From a candidate division WOR-3 bacterium (lineage in GTDB: Bacteria > Hydrothermota > UBA3072): a DNA stretch of 45,886 nucleotides. Where the stretch lies: NCBI GenBank assembly GCA_039804165.1, contig JBDRZZ010000015.1, positions 1 through 45,886 of the forward strand. The letters are read 5' to 3'. A model generated the notes under the pieces. That model was not told the origin of the DNA. It was given only the letters and a program-made list of their open reading frames with translations, and ran no database searches. This document shows positions 9,899 through 19,220 of this stretch, piece after piece (position 1 is the first letter of the stretch; each line of letters begins with the position of its first letter). The translations under genes were made by a program, and so were the position numbers.

Positions 9899-11422
9899 TT
9901 AATAAGCTTTTGCAGCTATAACTCTCTGCTTTGTAAGTTTTCCGGTAAAAATACATTTCCCCTCTTCCTCATTTTTCTCTTCTTCAAGAGGTATACAGCG
10001 AATCGAAACCCCAAGATCTTCTTTTATTTTACTCTCAATAGCTTCCTCTCCGGAAAAATAAATTAAGGCGAATCCCCCATGGATTTCCGGTCTTTCTGGA
10101 TTACGAGGAGTAAAGAATTTATAAAATTCTTCCTCAGATTCTATTATCTTAGTATTTTCCTGAAGAAGCTTCAAGGCTCTTTCGTAAAGAACTTGTTGAA
10201 TTTCCTCTAACAAATTCACCACATTTTTAGCAAATTCTTCTTTCTTCTGGGAAAAACTTTCGTATGGAGATTTATCTCTTCTTCCAAAACTCACCAACTC
10301 ACCATCCACCTCTCTTATTCCTAATTCAAGACGAATTGGGACACCCTTTTTTACCCATTTCCATTTCTTACTCCCTCCAGAATCTTCACTTTTATCAACC
10401 TCAATCCTAAGCTTCTCATTATTATAAATAAGTCCTGAAAGTTCTGCTTTTATTCTATCACAATATTCAAAAATTCTATCTTTGAATTTACTTTTAGAAA
10501 TTACGGGTAATATTATTATATGCAAAGGGGAAACTTTTGGAGGTAAAACCAACCCATCATCATCTCCGTGAACCATAATTAGACCTCCAATTAGTCTTGT
10601 AGACATTCCCCAAGAGGTTGTAAAAGCATATTTAAGTTTTTTATCTTTATCTAAAAATCTTATATTAGAAGCCTTAGCAAAATTTTGCCCAAGGAAATGA
10701 GAAGTCCCAGCTTGTAGAGCCTTTCTATCCTGCATCATAGCTTCAAGAGTGTATGTAATATCGGCTCCAGGGAACTTCTCACTCTCAGTCTTACGTCCTT
10801 TAATAACTGGTATAGCCATAAATTTTTCCATAAAATCCGAATAAACATTTAACATTCTTAGAGTTTCTTCCATTGCTTCTTCCTTTGTTGCGTGAACCGT
10901 ATGACCTTCTTGCCATAAAAATTCAGTGGTTCTCAAAAACATCCTTGTTCTCATTTCCCACCTAACAATATTTGCCCATTGATTAATGAGTAGAGGAAGG
11001 TCTCTATAAGACTGAACCCATTTTGAAAACATTGCACCAATAATTGTTTCTGAAGTTGGACGAACAACCAAAGGTTCTTCTAGCTTAGAATCAGGAACCA
11101 ACTTTCCATCTTTTGTCTTTTTTAACCGATGATGAGTAACAACAGCACATTCTTTAGCAAAACCTTCTATATGTTCTGCTTCCTTTTCAAGAAAGCTTAT
11201 TGGAATGAATAGAGGAAAATAAGCATTTTGATGACCTGTCTCTTTGAACCTCCTATCAAGTTCAGCTTTTATATTCTCCCATATAGAAAAACCCCAAGGC
11301 TTAATCACCATACAACCTCTAACAGGCGAATTCTCGGCAAGATCAGCCGCTTTTATCACTTCCTGATACCAATCAGGATAATTTTCCTCTCGAGTTGGAG
11401 AAATAGCGTTTACTCTTTTCAT
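9899..11422 (-). CDS. proS: Prolyl-tRNA synthetase, type 3 (archaeal/eukaryotic-like)
   Basis: It charges tRNA-Pro with proline. The sequence is of the ProS type 3 architecture: class II catalytic core without the bacterial insertion editing domain, with VRPTSETII and the FLRTTEFLWQEGHT segment, then an anticodon-binding domain and a C-terminal domain ending in the characteristic terminal Tyr (AAKAY). I choose the ATG at 11422 (507 residues) because AAGGAG lies 5 nt upstream; a GTG two codons earlier overlaps that ribosome site. The form is common in archaea and scattered bacteria, including thermophiles. It follows galE by 9 nt. Confidence 0.95.
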   Translation of the reverse strand: MKRVNAISPTREENYPDWYQEVIKAADLAENSPVRGCMVIKPWGFSIWENIKAELDRRFKETGHQNAYFPLFIPISFLEKEAEHIEGFAKECAVVTHHRLKKTKDGKLVPDSKLEEPLVVRPTSETIIGAMFSKWVQSYRDLPLLINQWANIVRWEMRTRMFLRTTEFLWQEGHTVHATKEEAMEETLRMLNVYSDFMEKFMAIPVIKGRKTESEKFPGADITYTLEAMMQDRKALQAGTSHFLGQNFAKASNIRFLDKDKKLKYAFTTSWGMSTRLIGGLIMVHGDDDGLVLPPKVSPLHIIILPVISKSKFKDRIFEYCDRIKAELSGLIYNNEKLRIEVDKSEDSGGSKKWKWVKKGVPIRLELGIREVDGELVSFGRRDKSPYESFSQKKEEFAKNVVNLLEEIQQVLYERALKLLQENTKIIESEEEFYKFFTPRNPERPEIHGGFALIYFSGEEAIESKIKEDLGVSIRCIPLEEEKNEEEGKCIFTGKLTKQRVIAAKAY

Positions 11423-11431
11423 AAACACTCC

Positions 11432-12358
11432 TTATTTCAGATTTAATAAAAACCAATCAAACGTCTTTTTAAGTCCCTTAGAGAGGTTAACTTTTGCCTC
11501 CCATTTTAATTCATTCTTTGCTTTCTCAGAATTCAAATAAATTTCCTGAATTTCTCCCTTACGCGCTGGAGCAAGTTTAGGCTCTACATCTTTCCCTGAA
11601 ATTTCCTTCAATATTGAAAAAAGTTCTAAAACAGTCGTTGGCTTACCCGTCCCAATGTTATATATTTCCCCATCTCCTTTATCCATAGAAAGAATATTCG
11701 CTTCCACAACATCCCAAACATAAATATAATCTCGCACCATAGAACCATATCCATATAAAACAGGGTTCTCCCCTTTTATTAATTGATTGCAAAATATAGC
11801 CACCACTCCTGCCTCACCATAAGGATCCTGTCTTGGTCCATAAACATTTCCATATCGTAACGATGTAAAAGCCAAACCTTTCCACATATAATAAATCCTA
11901 AGATAATGCTCGCAGGTTAATTTAGCAACTCCATAAGGAGAAAGAGGCTTAGGTGTTAATTGCTCGGAGGCATATTTTGCATCTCCATAAATAGCTCCCC
12001 CAGTAGAAGCAAAGATAAACTTTCTCACCTTTGCTACGATTGAGGCTTCTAACAAATTGAGAGTACCTCTAATATTTATAAATTCATCCCACATTGGATC
12101 CCTTAAAGATTTCCTCACATCTATTTGAGCAGCAAGGTGAAAAATGAAAGAGGGAGAATATTTTTTTATTAACGAATCAATATCAAGATCACAAATATCT
12201 TTCTTAACAAATTCTGCCTCTTTATTTAAGTTTTTCTCTGAACCTGACAGGAGATTATCTATAACAAGAACCTTAAATCCCATTGAAATTAACCTATCCA
12301 CAAGGTGAGAGCCAATAAAACCAGCTCCTCCGGTGACCACCACTCTGTTATCTCGCAT
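11432..12358 (-). CDS. NAD-dependent sugar epimerase, UDP-glucose 4-epimerase-like
   Basis: This 308-residue extended short-chain dehydrogenase has the NAD loop TGGAGFIGSH (Gly residues 10-16), the Ser/Thr of FASTGGAIYGD (about 118-125) and the catalytic pair Tyr142/Lys146 in SPYGVAK. LRYGNVYGPRQDP and the late RDYIYVWDVV are typical of UDP-glucose/UDP-GlcNAc 4-epimerases and their close relatives. The exact sugar cannot be decided. It overlaps the end of prfB by 11 nt and precedes proS in the same operon, so a role in envelope glycan synthesis alongside GlmS/GlmM is reasonable inference. Confidence 0.85.
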   Translation of the reverse strand: MRDNRVVVTGGAGFIGSHLVDRLISMGFKVLVIDNLLSGSEKNLNKEAEFVKKDICDLDIDSLIKKYSPSFIFHLAAQIDVRKSLRDPMWDEFINIRGTLNLLEASIVAKVRKFIFASTGGAIYGDAKYASEQLTPKPLSPYGVAKLTCEHYLRIYYMWKGLAFTSLRYGNVYGPRQDPYGEAGVVAIFCNQLIKGENPVLYGYGSMVRDYIYVWDVVEANILSMDKGDGEIYNIGTGKPTTVLELFSILKEISGKDVEPKLAPARKGEIQEIYLNSEKAKNELKWEAKVNLSKGLKKTFDWFLLNLK

Positions 12359-13422
12359 TCTTATTTGCCTCCGATCGTAAATAAGCTCTTATAAAAATAT
12401 CTATTTCACCATCAAGGACTTTTCTTGCGTCTCCTACCTCAACCCCGGTTCTATGATCCTTTACCTTCTGATAAGGATGAAGAATATAGGACCTTATCTG
12501 ATGTCCCCATTCAATATCTTCTTTACTCTTTTCAATATTTTGTTTTTCTTTTTCCAATTCCTCCTTTTTCAACTGATAAAGCTTAGCCTTCAAAATTCTC
12601 TCTGCGATCAATCTATTCTGCATTTGAGAACGTTCACTTTGACAGGTAACAACAATATTCGTTGGCTTGTGTATTAAACGAACAGCTGTATTAGACTTAT
12701 TCACGTGTTGGCCTCCAGGACCAGAAGACTTAAAAGTCTCAAGTTCTATATCCTCACTTCTTATCTCAATATTAATATCCTCTTCAACAAGAGGATATAC
12801 AAAAACTGCTGCAAAAGAAGTATGTCTTCTCGCTCCTGCGTCAAAAGGAGAAATACGAACAAGCCGATGAACTCCTCTCTCAGCCTTCAAATATCCATAA
12901 GCATAATTACCAAAAACCTCGAGAGTTACATCTTTTAACCCAGCTTCTTCTCCTTTCTGATAATCTACAATTTTATATTTATAACCTTTACTCTCAATCC
13001 ATCTTGTATACATCCTTAAAAGCATTGAAGCCCAATCACAAGACTCTGTTCCACCTGCACCAGGATGAATTGTCAAAACAGCGTCTTTTTTATCATTCTC
13101 TCCAGAAAGAACAATTCTTAATTCAAAATCCTCTAATTTTTCTTTAATTTTCTTGCTTTCCTCTTCAATTAACTCATTTTCTTCTCCCAATTGTTTAAGC
13201 TCCCAAAGATAATCAATATCTTCTTTATAAGCTTTCCACTCTTTTACTAAATCTTCTATTTCCTGAATTTGCCTCATAGTCTTCTTTGCTTCTTCCACAT
13301 CATCCCAGAATTTTTCCTCTCGGGTCTTTCTCTCTAATTGAATTAACAATTCTTCCTTCTTATCAATTTCAAATATACCTCCCAAGTTTATTAACCCAAT
13401 CTTTCAATTCATTAATCGGCAT
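12348..13422 (-). CDS. prfB: Peptide chain release factor 2, made by +1 frameshifting
   Basis: RF2 recognises UGA and UAA and triggers peptide release. Frame 0 opens at the ATG at 13422 with a GGGAGG site 6 nt upstream, encodes 17 codons and hits TGA at 13369-13371. The rest of RF2 continues in the +1 frame from GAA at 13370, giving about 357 residues, the usual length. Signatures are the SPF tripeptide that reads the second and third stop-codon bases (ISPFDAGARRHTS) and the GGQ motif (SSGPGGQHVNKSNTAVR). Reading only the +1 frame would force a TTG start inside the frameshift signal and lose the N-terminus. The start overlaps cca by 11 nt, and the end overlaps galE by 11 nt. Confidence 0.95.
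13369..13386 (-). promoter_or_regulatory. Programmed +1 frameshift site of prfB
   Basis: Reading the minus strand, an internal Shine-Dalgarno-like GGGAGG (13378-13383) is followed by TAT, ATT and the stop TGA (13369-13371), then A. The canonical bacterial site is AGGGGG TAT CTT TGA C. Here the slippery codon is ATT instead of CTT and the base after the stop is A instead of C. The layout is otherwise conserved, including the short distance between the SD-like element and the P-site codon. Confidence 0.88.
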
Positions 13423-14596
13423 CTTTTCCTCCCAAATATTTTTTCACAAATTCAATTTCGCCCTTTTTATCATATATCTTACCCAACCATCTTCCCTCTA
13501 TTATCAACTCCATCAATTTCCCAATTTCAGGACCTTCTTTTATTCCTAAATTCTTAATCTCATCACCTGTTAACTCGGGTTTAAGTTTATCTCTGTTATC
13601 AAAGAAATTTTCAATCACAATAGATGTTTCAGGATATTTTGCAAATAAATACAAAAGAGAATAATCCTTAAGTTGAAATAATCTATGAACAACTTTCACA
13701 TTTCCAAGAACTTTTTTGTTTATTTCTCTTAAATAACCAATTTGCTGAATGAAGCTCCTATCAAAAGGTCTCCTTTTGATTGACCTTCCCTCAAGAAGGG
13801 CAATGATTAAAGCATCAACCGGAGAAATATTAAATTGAACGGCCCCTAAATCAATTCTCTCCAAAAAACTATCTCCGGGATAAGAAAGATCTAAAACTTT
13901 TAAAACACCATATTTTTTTAAATAATTAAGATTTTCCGATCCACTTTCAAGAGACAATCTTATCTCCTTCCATAAACGTTCTGGTGTTAATTCCCTTACA
14001 AATTTTAAATCCCTTTTTAACAATTTCTTTGTTTCTTCTTCTATTTCAAAAGAAAGCTTAACAGAAAATCTTAAAGCTCTAAAGATCCTCGTGGGATCTT
14101 CTCTAAAGCTATTCTCGTGTAAGACTCGCAAAAGATGCTTCTGACAATCAGAAAAACCATTAAAAGGATCTATAAGATTTCCAAACCCATCAGGATTTAA
14201 ATCCACAGCCATTGCATTAACAGTAAAGTCCCTCCTTTCAAGATCAACAATTAAATCTTTCGTTTTTCTGACTTTTGGAAGAGCAACTTTATTCTTAGGG
14301 TATCGCTCACTCCTCGCAGAAACAAAGTCAATCTTGGAAGTAGAGTCTAATTCAACAGTAGCATTTGGAAAAAGAGGACGATGAATTAACTTTCCTCCTA
14401 TTTTCTCGCTAAAAACTTTAGCAAGTTTAACAGCATTACCTATACATACAATATCAACATCTTGGAAAGCCCTTCCAAGAAGGATATCTCGCACTGGCCC
14501 ACCTACAAGATAAACTGAATACCGTAAACTCTTTGCAAGTTTTCCTATCTCTTTAAAAACTTTTCCTAATTCATCAGAAAAATTAATCTGTTTCAT
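13412..14596 (-). CDS. cca: CCA-adding enzyme / tRNA nucleotidyltransferase (poly(A) polymerase family)
   Basis: The class II nucleotidyltransferase head has LVGGPVRDILLGR (residues 31-42) with the metal-binding DVD (46-48), then RRDFTVNAMA and the flexible-loop and ERL-type region DPTRIFRALRF and PERLWKEI. The 394-residue length fits a CCA-adding or CC/A-adding enzyme without an HD domain. The tRNA-Leu gene in this window lacks an encoded CCA, consistent with need for this activity. It overlaps moxR by 14 nt upstream and prfB by 11 nt downstream. Poly(A) polymerase activity cannot be ruled out from sequence. Confidence 0.88.
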   Translation of the reverse strand: MKQINFSDELGKVFKEIGKLAKSLRYSVYLVGGPVRDILLGRAFQDVDIVCIGNAVKLAKVFSEKIGGKLIHRPLFPNATVELDSTSKIDFVSARSERYPKNKVALPKVRKTKDLIVDLERRDFTVNAMAVDLNPDGFGNLIDPFNGFSDCQKHLLRVLHENSFREDPTRIFRALRFSVKLSFEIEEETKKLLKRDLKFVRELTPERLWKEIRLSLESGSENLNYLKKYGVLKVLDLSYPGDSFLERIDLGAVQFNISPVDALIIALLEGRSIKRRPFDRSFIQQIGYLREINKKVLGNVKVVHRLFQLKDYSLLYLFAKYPETSIVIENFFDNRDKLKPELTGDEIKNLGIKEGPEIGKLMELIIEGRWLGKIYDKKGEIEFVKKYLGGKDAD

Positions 14597-15530
14597 TTAA
14601 AATCGCCTCTGTTATGTCTTCAGATTTTATCCCCTCTCCTTCTCCAAGAAAGTTAACAATAATACGATGATCAAAAACAGAGTGAACTAAACTTCTAACA
14701 TCTTCTAAAGAAGGAGTGGGTCTTCCATAGATAAAAGCTCTCGCTTTAGCTCCTGCTAATAAATATTGCCCTCCCCTTGGACTCACGCCCCATTCTACAT
14801 ATTTTTTCACAAGTTCAATCTTAGTGGTATGGGGACGCGAATTCCTAAGGAGAGCTGAAACAAAATCTACAACCTTCTTACTCAAAGGTATGGATCTAAT
14901 TTCCTCCTGTAATTTAAGCAATTCTTCTTTAGTAGTTACAGATTCAATATCAGAAGAAAAGCTTCTTGGTGGGCTTGCAATTATTTTCTTTTCCTCTTCT
15001 TCCTTAGGATAATCTATTTTTAAAGAAAACATAAAACGATCAAGTTGAGCTTCAGGAAGAGGGTAAGTCCCTTCCTGCTCAATTGGATTTTGGGTGGCAA
15101 TAACAAAAAATGGAGATTCAATTGGATATTCCTCTCTCCCATAAGTAACTTTTTTCTCTTGCATAGCCTCCAGCAAGGCAGATTGAGTTCTCGGAGGAGT
15201 TCTATTTACTTCATCTGCAAGAACAAAATTGGCAAAAATAGGACCCTTTACGAACTTGAAAAACCTCTCTCCTTTTTTATTTTCCTCTATAATTTCTGTC
15301 CCGGTGATATCTGTAGGCATAAGATCTGGAGTAAATTGAATCCGAGAAAACTTAAGTCCAAGAACCTTTGCTAAGGAACTTGCTAAAAGTGTCTTAGCAA
15401 GCCCAGGAACACCTACAATTATACAATGCCCTTCCGAAAGAATACACAATAAAAGAAGCTCAATAATTTCATCCTGCCCTACTATTGCCTTATGGACTTT
15501 CTCAATAATTTTGTCTTTAAAGTTATCCAT
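14583..15530 (-). CDS. MoxR-family AAA+ ATPase
   Basis: I set the start at the ATG at 15530, which shares one base with the stop of the preceding gene (TAATG); a longer frame from 15587 lies inside that gene. The 315-residue protein has Walker A GVPGLAKT (about 40-47), Walker B ADEVNR (105 onward), sensor 1 ATQNP and the MoxR-typical EGTYPLPEAQLDRF. MoxR ATPases usually act as chaperones with DUF58 and von Willebrand A-domain partners encoded next door. None is in this operon, so the client is unknown. Confidence 0.93.
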   Translation of the reverse strand: MDNFKDKIIEKVHKAIVGQDEIIELLLLCILSEGHCIIVGVPGLAKTLLASSLAKVLGLKFSRIQFTPDLMPTDITGTEIIEENKKGERFFKFVKGPIFANFVLADEVNRTPPRTQSALLEAMQEKKVTYGREEYPIESPFFVIATQNPIEQEGTYPLPEAQLDRFMFSLKIDYPKEEEEKKIIASPPRSFSSDIESVTTKEELLKLQEEIRSIPLSKKVVDFVSALLRNSRPHTTKIELVKKYVEWGVSPRGGQYLLAGAKARAFIYGRPTPSLEDVRSLVHSVFDHRIIVNFLGEGEGIKSEDITEAILNETD

Positions 15531-16546
15531 TATTCTGCCTCTTGAAATGTATTCAGTATTATATCCACTTCTTCCAAAAAAGGCCATTTTTTCTTGCCTG
15601 GAGCAAAAACATGCCCATCAAGAAAATACCATTTCCCAGATCTCTCAAATATATAACTAACAAAAGGACCTCCCATAGGGCCTCCTTCAATCTTCTCATT
15701 CTTCCAAACCCCTTTAATTCTAATCGCCTTCTTGTTCTTAAAATTAAAAGTATCTAAAGCGGTTAATCTAACTAATCTTTTTTCTCCTCTTTCAGTTGTG
15801 ACATAAAAACTATCCATAACAATTTCATCCCCTTTAAAATACCTCAAAAAAAGACTATCACGAAATCTAATTGGATTCTTTATGGGACTACTTTGGCATA
15901 AAAGAGTAACTAACCTATCAGGATCCCTTCTTATATAAGTCATAAAATTATTTTCAGCTCTAGCTAATCTATACCCTAAAGGAATTTCAAAAGAAGCTCC
16001 TAAGAAAGAATTCATTTTCTCTGTTTCTCTCCTTTGATACCCATTCATATAAACTACCCCTTTGAATCTATTTGTCTCTTCCTCTCTTAAAATTTCATAT
16101 ATTTTCTTTGCAGCATTTTCAACAAGTTTTTGTGTCTTATCCTGAGTGGCTCCTGCAATTACTATTACTGTTTGAAGTCTTACCCATAAATCTTGCCCTA
16201 AAAAAATTTGAGGTTCTTTTTCATTTTTTTCGCTTGCTTCCTCCTTTAATACTTCTCTAATATAAGAACTTCCCAAAGTTCCCACCAAAATCAGATTACG
16301 CCAGAATTTGTAACGTTCAAATTCAGCCCAACTTGCTTTTTTTACATTGTAAACCTCCTCAGCAGTGGGATAATACTCAACTTTTTCTAATACATTAATT
16401 AAAGAATCCAAAACAAACTCTGGAGAAGAAATAACAACAATCTGGTCCCGAGCCCCTATTGAGTGGGGTAGAACGTTTCTTTTGCAACCACTATTTACTA
16501 AGACCACCAGTAAGAGAATTAAGCAAGTTTTCTGCTTTTTTATCAT
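15530..16546 (-). CDS. DUF4837-type lipoprotein
   Basis: The 338-residue protein has a Lys-rich N-terminus, a hydrophobic stretch and LVNSGC, a lipobox with Cys at residue 21, so it should be a membrane-anchored lipoprotein. The body (DQIVVISSPEFVLDSLINVLEKVEYYPTAEEVYNV split over about residues 34-66, and a later GYRLARAENNFMTYIRRDPDR) resembles DUF4837 proteins of the FCB group; function unknown. A GGAGG site 9 nt before the ATG supports the start, which lies 56 nt inside the end of the DUF2723 gene, so its signal peptide is encoded over that gene's C-terminus. Confidence 0.7.
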   Translation of the reverse strand: MIKKQKTCLILLLVVLVNSGCKRNVLPHSIGARDQIVVISSPEFVLDSLINVLEKVEYYPTAEEVYNVKKASWAEFERYKFWRNLILVGTLGSSYIREVLKEEASEKNEKEPQIFLGQDLWVRLQTVIVIAGATQDKTQKLVENAAKKIYEILREEETNRFKGVVYMNGYQRRETEKMNSFLGASFEIPLGYRLARAENNFMTYIRRDPDRLVTLLCQSSPIKNPIRFRDSLFLRYFKGDEIVMDSFYVTTERGEKRLVRLTALDTFNFKNKKAIRIKGVWKNEKIEGGPMGGPFVSYIFERSGKWYFLDGHVFAPGKKKWPFLEEVDIILNTFQEAE

Positions 16547-19217
16547 ATTTATTTACCTCCAACCAGTTTTTTAACAAATAAATTGAAGTTTCTTTGTCTC
16601 TCTTTAAATTGTAGTAATATGCAAAAACCGAATAAAAAAATTCAGGATACAAAACTAACTCCTTCACCAACAATTCCATTTTCTGGGTAGCATTTATTTC
16701 CTTGTATAATTCAAAAAGCCCTATATACCCATTTGCCTTCTCTTTCTCATCCACAACTCTTATTACTTCCTCAAATATTTTTTCTATTTTTTCCTCCAAT
16801 TTGTTTCTTTGCTCTTGGTTTAGATTCTCAGAAATTACCAATTTGTCAAGTAAAACAATCCCTTTGAAAAAAGATACAACAGGGAAATAATCTCTTCTTT
16901 TTAATATCTCTTCAATAAATACCAATAAACTATCAGGCTCCCTCAGAAGGAAATATTCTCCCCTCAATTCATTTAATACAATAGATAATAAAACGCTATC
17001 TTTTGCCAAAATTATAGATGTCTTTAGTAAATTTGCAGAATTTCTCAATTTTTGTTTTTCCTCTTCTTCTAAATTTCTTCTATATTCTCTGATATTCAAA
17101 AGCTTATGGTCTGGCAAAACTTCTCTCCTCAATTCTGCTCCAAAATTATAAAGGACATAAACATAATTATGGAAAACACTCTCATCTGCCTCTCCAACAT
17201 AAACATTTGGATTTTTCGCTGCTTCAAAACGCAGTTTATTTTTAAACAAATCAATAAAATAAGGAATATTCATATTTTTTTCTCTCTTCCCAACCAATTT
17301 AAAAGCGAAACCTTCTAACAGAAGATGGCCTTCTAACCATTTTGTTTCCGAAAAAGCAACGGTAACCGAGTAATAAATATTTATAGATGGATTAAAATCT
17401 TCCTTTATATATCTTTTAACAAAAGAGTCTACTGGAAGTGTAAGAGCCTCGTAGGTAGGCTTAATCCCTTGAGAAGAAAGAATAATGTTACGAATAACGA
17501 TTTCTTTACGAAAAATCAATTTATTATCTTTTGTAGGAAGATAACCAACATTATCTATGACCCAATCTTCAAATTCTAAATTAGTCTTTCCAGATTTTCT
17601 TTCTCTCAAATAAGTTGCCTCAATCCCAGTTCCCCTAAAAGGCGAATCAAAATCCATTGGGATCCCATCTAATTTCATCTGTTTTATATAGGATTCACCA
17701 TTCATAAGAGGTAAACAAGCCACTCTAACTCCTTTTTTTCTTTTAGCATCAAATTTTCTATAGCCTTTAACTTCCTGAAGAAACCAAAGAGGAAAAGTGT
17801 CATTATCTCCATTAGTAAAAAGAATGGAATTCTCTTCTGGGCAGGAAAGAAGATTGTAAGCATATTCATCAGCAATCCAATTTCCTCTCCTATTTACATG
17901 ACTTTTTATATTTGAAACAAAAGGGATAAAGCCAAAGATGAAACTTAAGCCAACCACATAATACCTAAAATTTTTCTTTTTAAAGAATCTTTCATAAAGG
18001 TAGTAAAAAGAAATAAAAACATAAAACATAAATAAGAAAAAACCAGCCCCCCAAAAATAGTCCCTTTCTCTTGGCTCTCTGGGTTGATGAGTTGGATTTG
18101 GATCCGAAGGAGAAAACTCATGATTTAAATAAACAACCAACCCAGCAGTTAAAAGAATATAAAGAATAAATAATAACCAAAAACTCTTTTTATCAAATTT
18201 AAAATGTAAAATAATACCCCAAAGACCCATTAAAACATATAAAGAGGTTCCAATTATAGAAACATACTGAAGTAAATGACCTACGTTTTCTCTTGGATAA
18301 GGGAAAAACTGCCAAGAAAAATATTTAAAAAACACCTTGAATTGTTCAAATAAAGCAGGGAAGAAAGAAAGTCCTGTTGCAAGAGAAGTGTGCCTTGGAT
18401 ATAAATTCATCTTTCCATATTGTTCTCTTCTTATCACCGACCATAATTTAGCGAAAGTTTTTGGCGCATTTTCATTTATAGGAGGATTGGCTCGAGCACG
18501 AATCATCAAGTAGAAATAAGTAGAGACACCTATTAAAATGAGGAAAATAGTCCAAATAATAATTTTAGGATTTTTCAGAACCTTCCAGTTTGAAAGTATA
18601 ATAAATAAAAATACACCTGGCAAAAGAAGCAAAGGCATCATATGAATTCCGAAAGATAAAGCCAAAAGATATAATAAAATTAGTAGCAAATTATCATTGC
18701 CTTTTTCTCCAATATTTTTCTCCCAGCTTAAAATAATCCATAAGCCTAAAACTAAGCAAAAAAGTGAAGGTGCATAAACTTCTGCCTCAACAGCGCTATC
18801 CCAAACACTAAAACAAAAACCAGCTCCTATAGAGGAAAAAATCGCTATTAAATGAACAAAAGAGGATATTTCTTTCCCTTTATTTTCTTTGAATCTCTTT
18901 AAAACCTTAATAATTACAAGATAAAGAAACCCTCCTGCACAAGCAGTTGAAAGAGCAGAAATTATATTTATTCTTTTTGCAACTTCTTTAAAAGGCAGAA
19001 TTATATCAAATATTCTACCGATTAATACATAAAAAGGCGTTCCTGGAGGATGTGGCACTCCTAAGATATGAGCACAAGCAATAAATTCTCCACAGTCCCA
19101 AAAAGAAACGGTTGGAGCAATTGTATATAAATAAACTGAAAATAGAATAAAAAAAACAATAAAAAAACCTAAAATACCATTCTTAAATTTCTCAAAAAGA
19201 AATTCACCTATTTTCAC
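16491..19217 (-). CDS. DUF2723 multi-membrane-span protein (TMEM260-like glycosyltransferase)
   Basis: The 908-residue protein has about ten transmembrane helices in its first 440 residues and a soluble C-terminal half with helical, TPR-like texture. The family signature lies after the first helix: TIAPTVSFWDCGEFIA followed by LGVPHPPGTPFYV (residues 32-63), with Asp41 and Glu44 in the position of the acidic pair of GT-C glycosyltransferases. The human relative TMEM260 is an O-mannosyltransferase, so transfer of a lipid-linked sugar to exported proteins is plausible here but not shown. The start is GTG at 19217, with GAGAGG placed over the last codons of cdaA. Confidence 0.85.
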   Translation of the reverse strand: MKIGEFLFEKFKNGILGFFIVFFILFSVYLYTIAPTVSFWDCGEFIACAHILGVPHPPGTPFYVLIGRIFDIILPFKEVAKRINIISALSTACAGGFLYLVIIKVLKRFKENKGKEISSFVHLIAIFSSIGAGFCFSVWDSAVEAEVYAPSLFCLVLGLWIILSWEKNIGEKGNDNLLLILLYLLALSFGIHMMPLLLLPGVFLFIILSNWKVLKNPKIIIWTIFLILIGVSTYFYLMIRARANPPINENAPKTFAKLWSVIRREQYGKMNLYPRHTSLATGLSFFPALFEQFKVFFKYFSWQFFPYPRENVGHLLQYVSIIGTSLYVLMGLWGIILHFKFDKKSFWLLFILYILLTAGLVVYLNHEFSPSDPNPTHQPREPRERDYFWGAGFFLFMFYVFISFYYLYERFFKKKNFRYYVVGLSFIFGFIPFVSNIKSHVNRRGNWIADEYAYNLLSCPEENSILFTNGDNDTFPLWFLQEVKGYRKFDAKRKKGVRVACLPLMNGESYIKQMKLDGIPMDFDSPFRGTGIEATYLRERKSGKTNLEFEDWVIDNVGYLPTKDNKLIFRKEIVIRNIILSSQGIKPTYEALTLPVDSFVKRYIKEDFNPSINIYYSVTVAFSETKWLEGHLLLEGFAFKLVGKREKNMNIPYFIDLFKNKLRFEAAKNPNVYVGEADESVFHNYVYVLYNFGAELRREVLPDHKLLNIREYRRNLEEEEKQKLRNSANLLKTSIILAKDSVLLSIVLNELRGEYFLLREPDSLLVFIEEILKRRDYFPVVSFFKGIVLLDKLVISENLNQEQRNKLEEKIEKIFEEVIRVVDEKEKANGYIGLFELYKEINATQKMELLVKELVLYPEFFYSVFAYYYNLKRDKETSIYLLKNWLEVNKYDKKAENLLNSLTGGLSK

Positions 19218-19220
19218 TTA

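Noticed and set aside
13369-13422. prfB as a pseudogene, or its UGA as a selenocysteine codon.
   Set aside because: The stop is at the standard RF2 recoding position with an internal SD-like element, and frame 0 after UGA soon meets another stop, so read-through would not make RF2.
15531-15587. A 19-residue N-terminal extension of MoxR.
   Set aside because: It lies in the end of the upstream gene, and a TAATG overlap gives a natural start at 15530.
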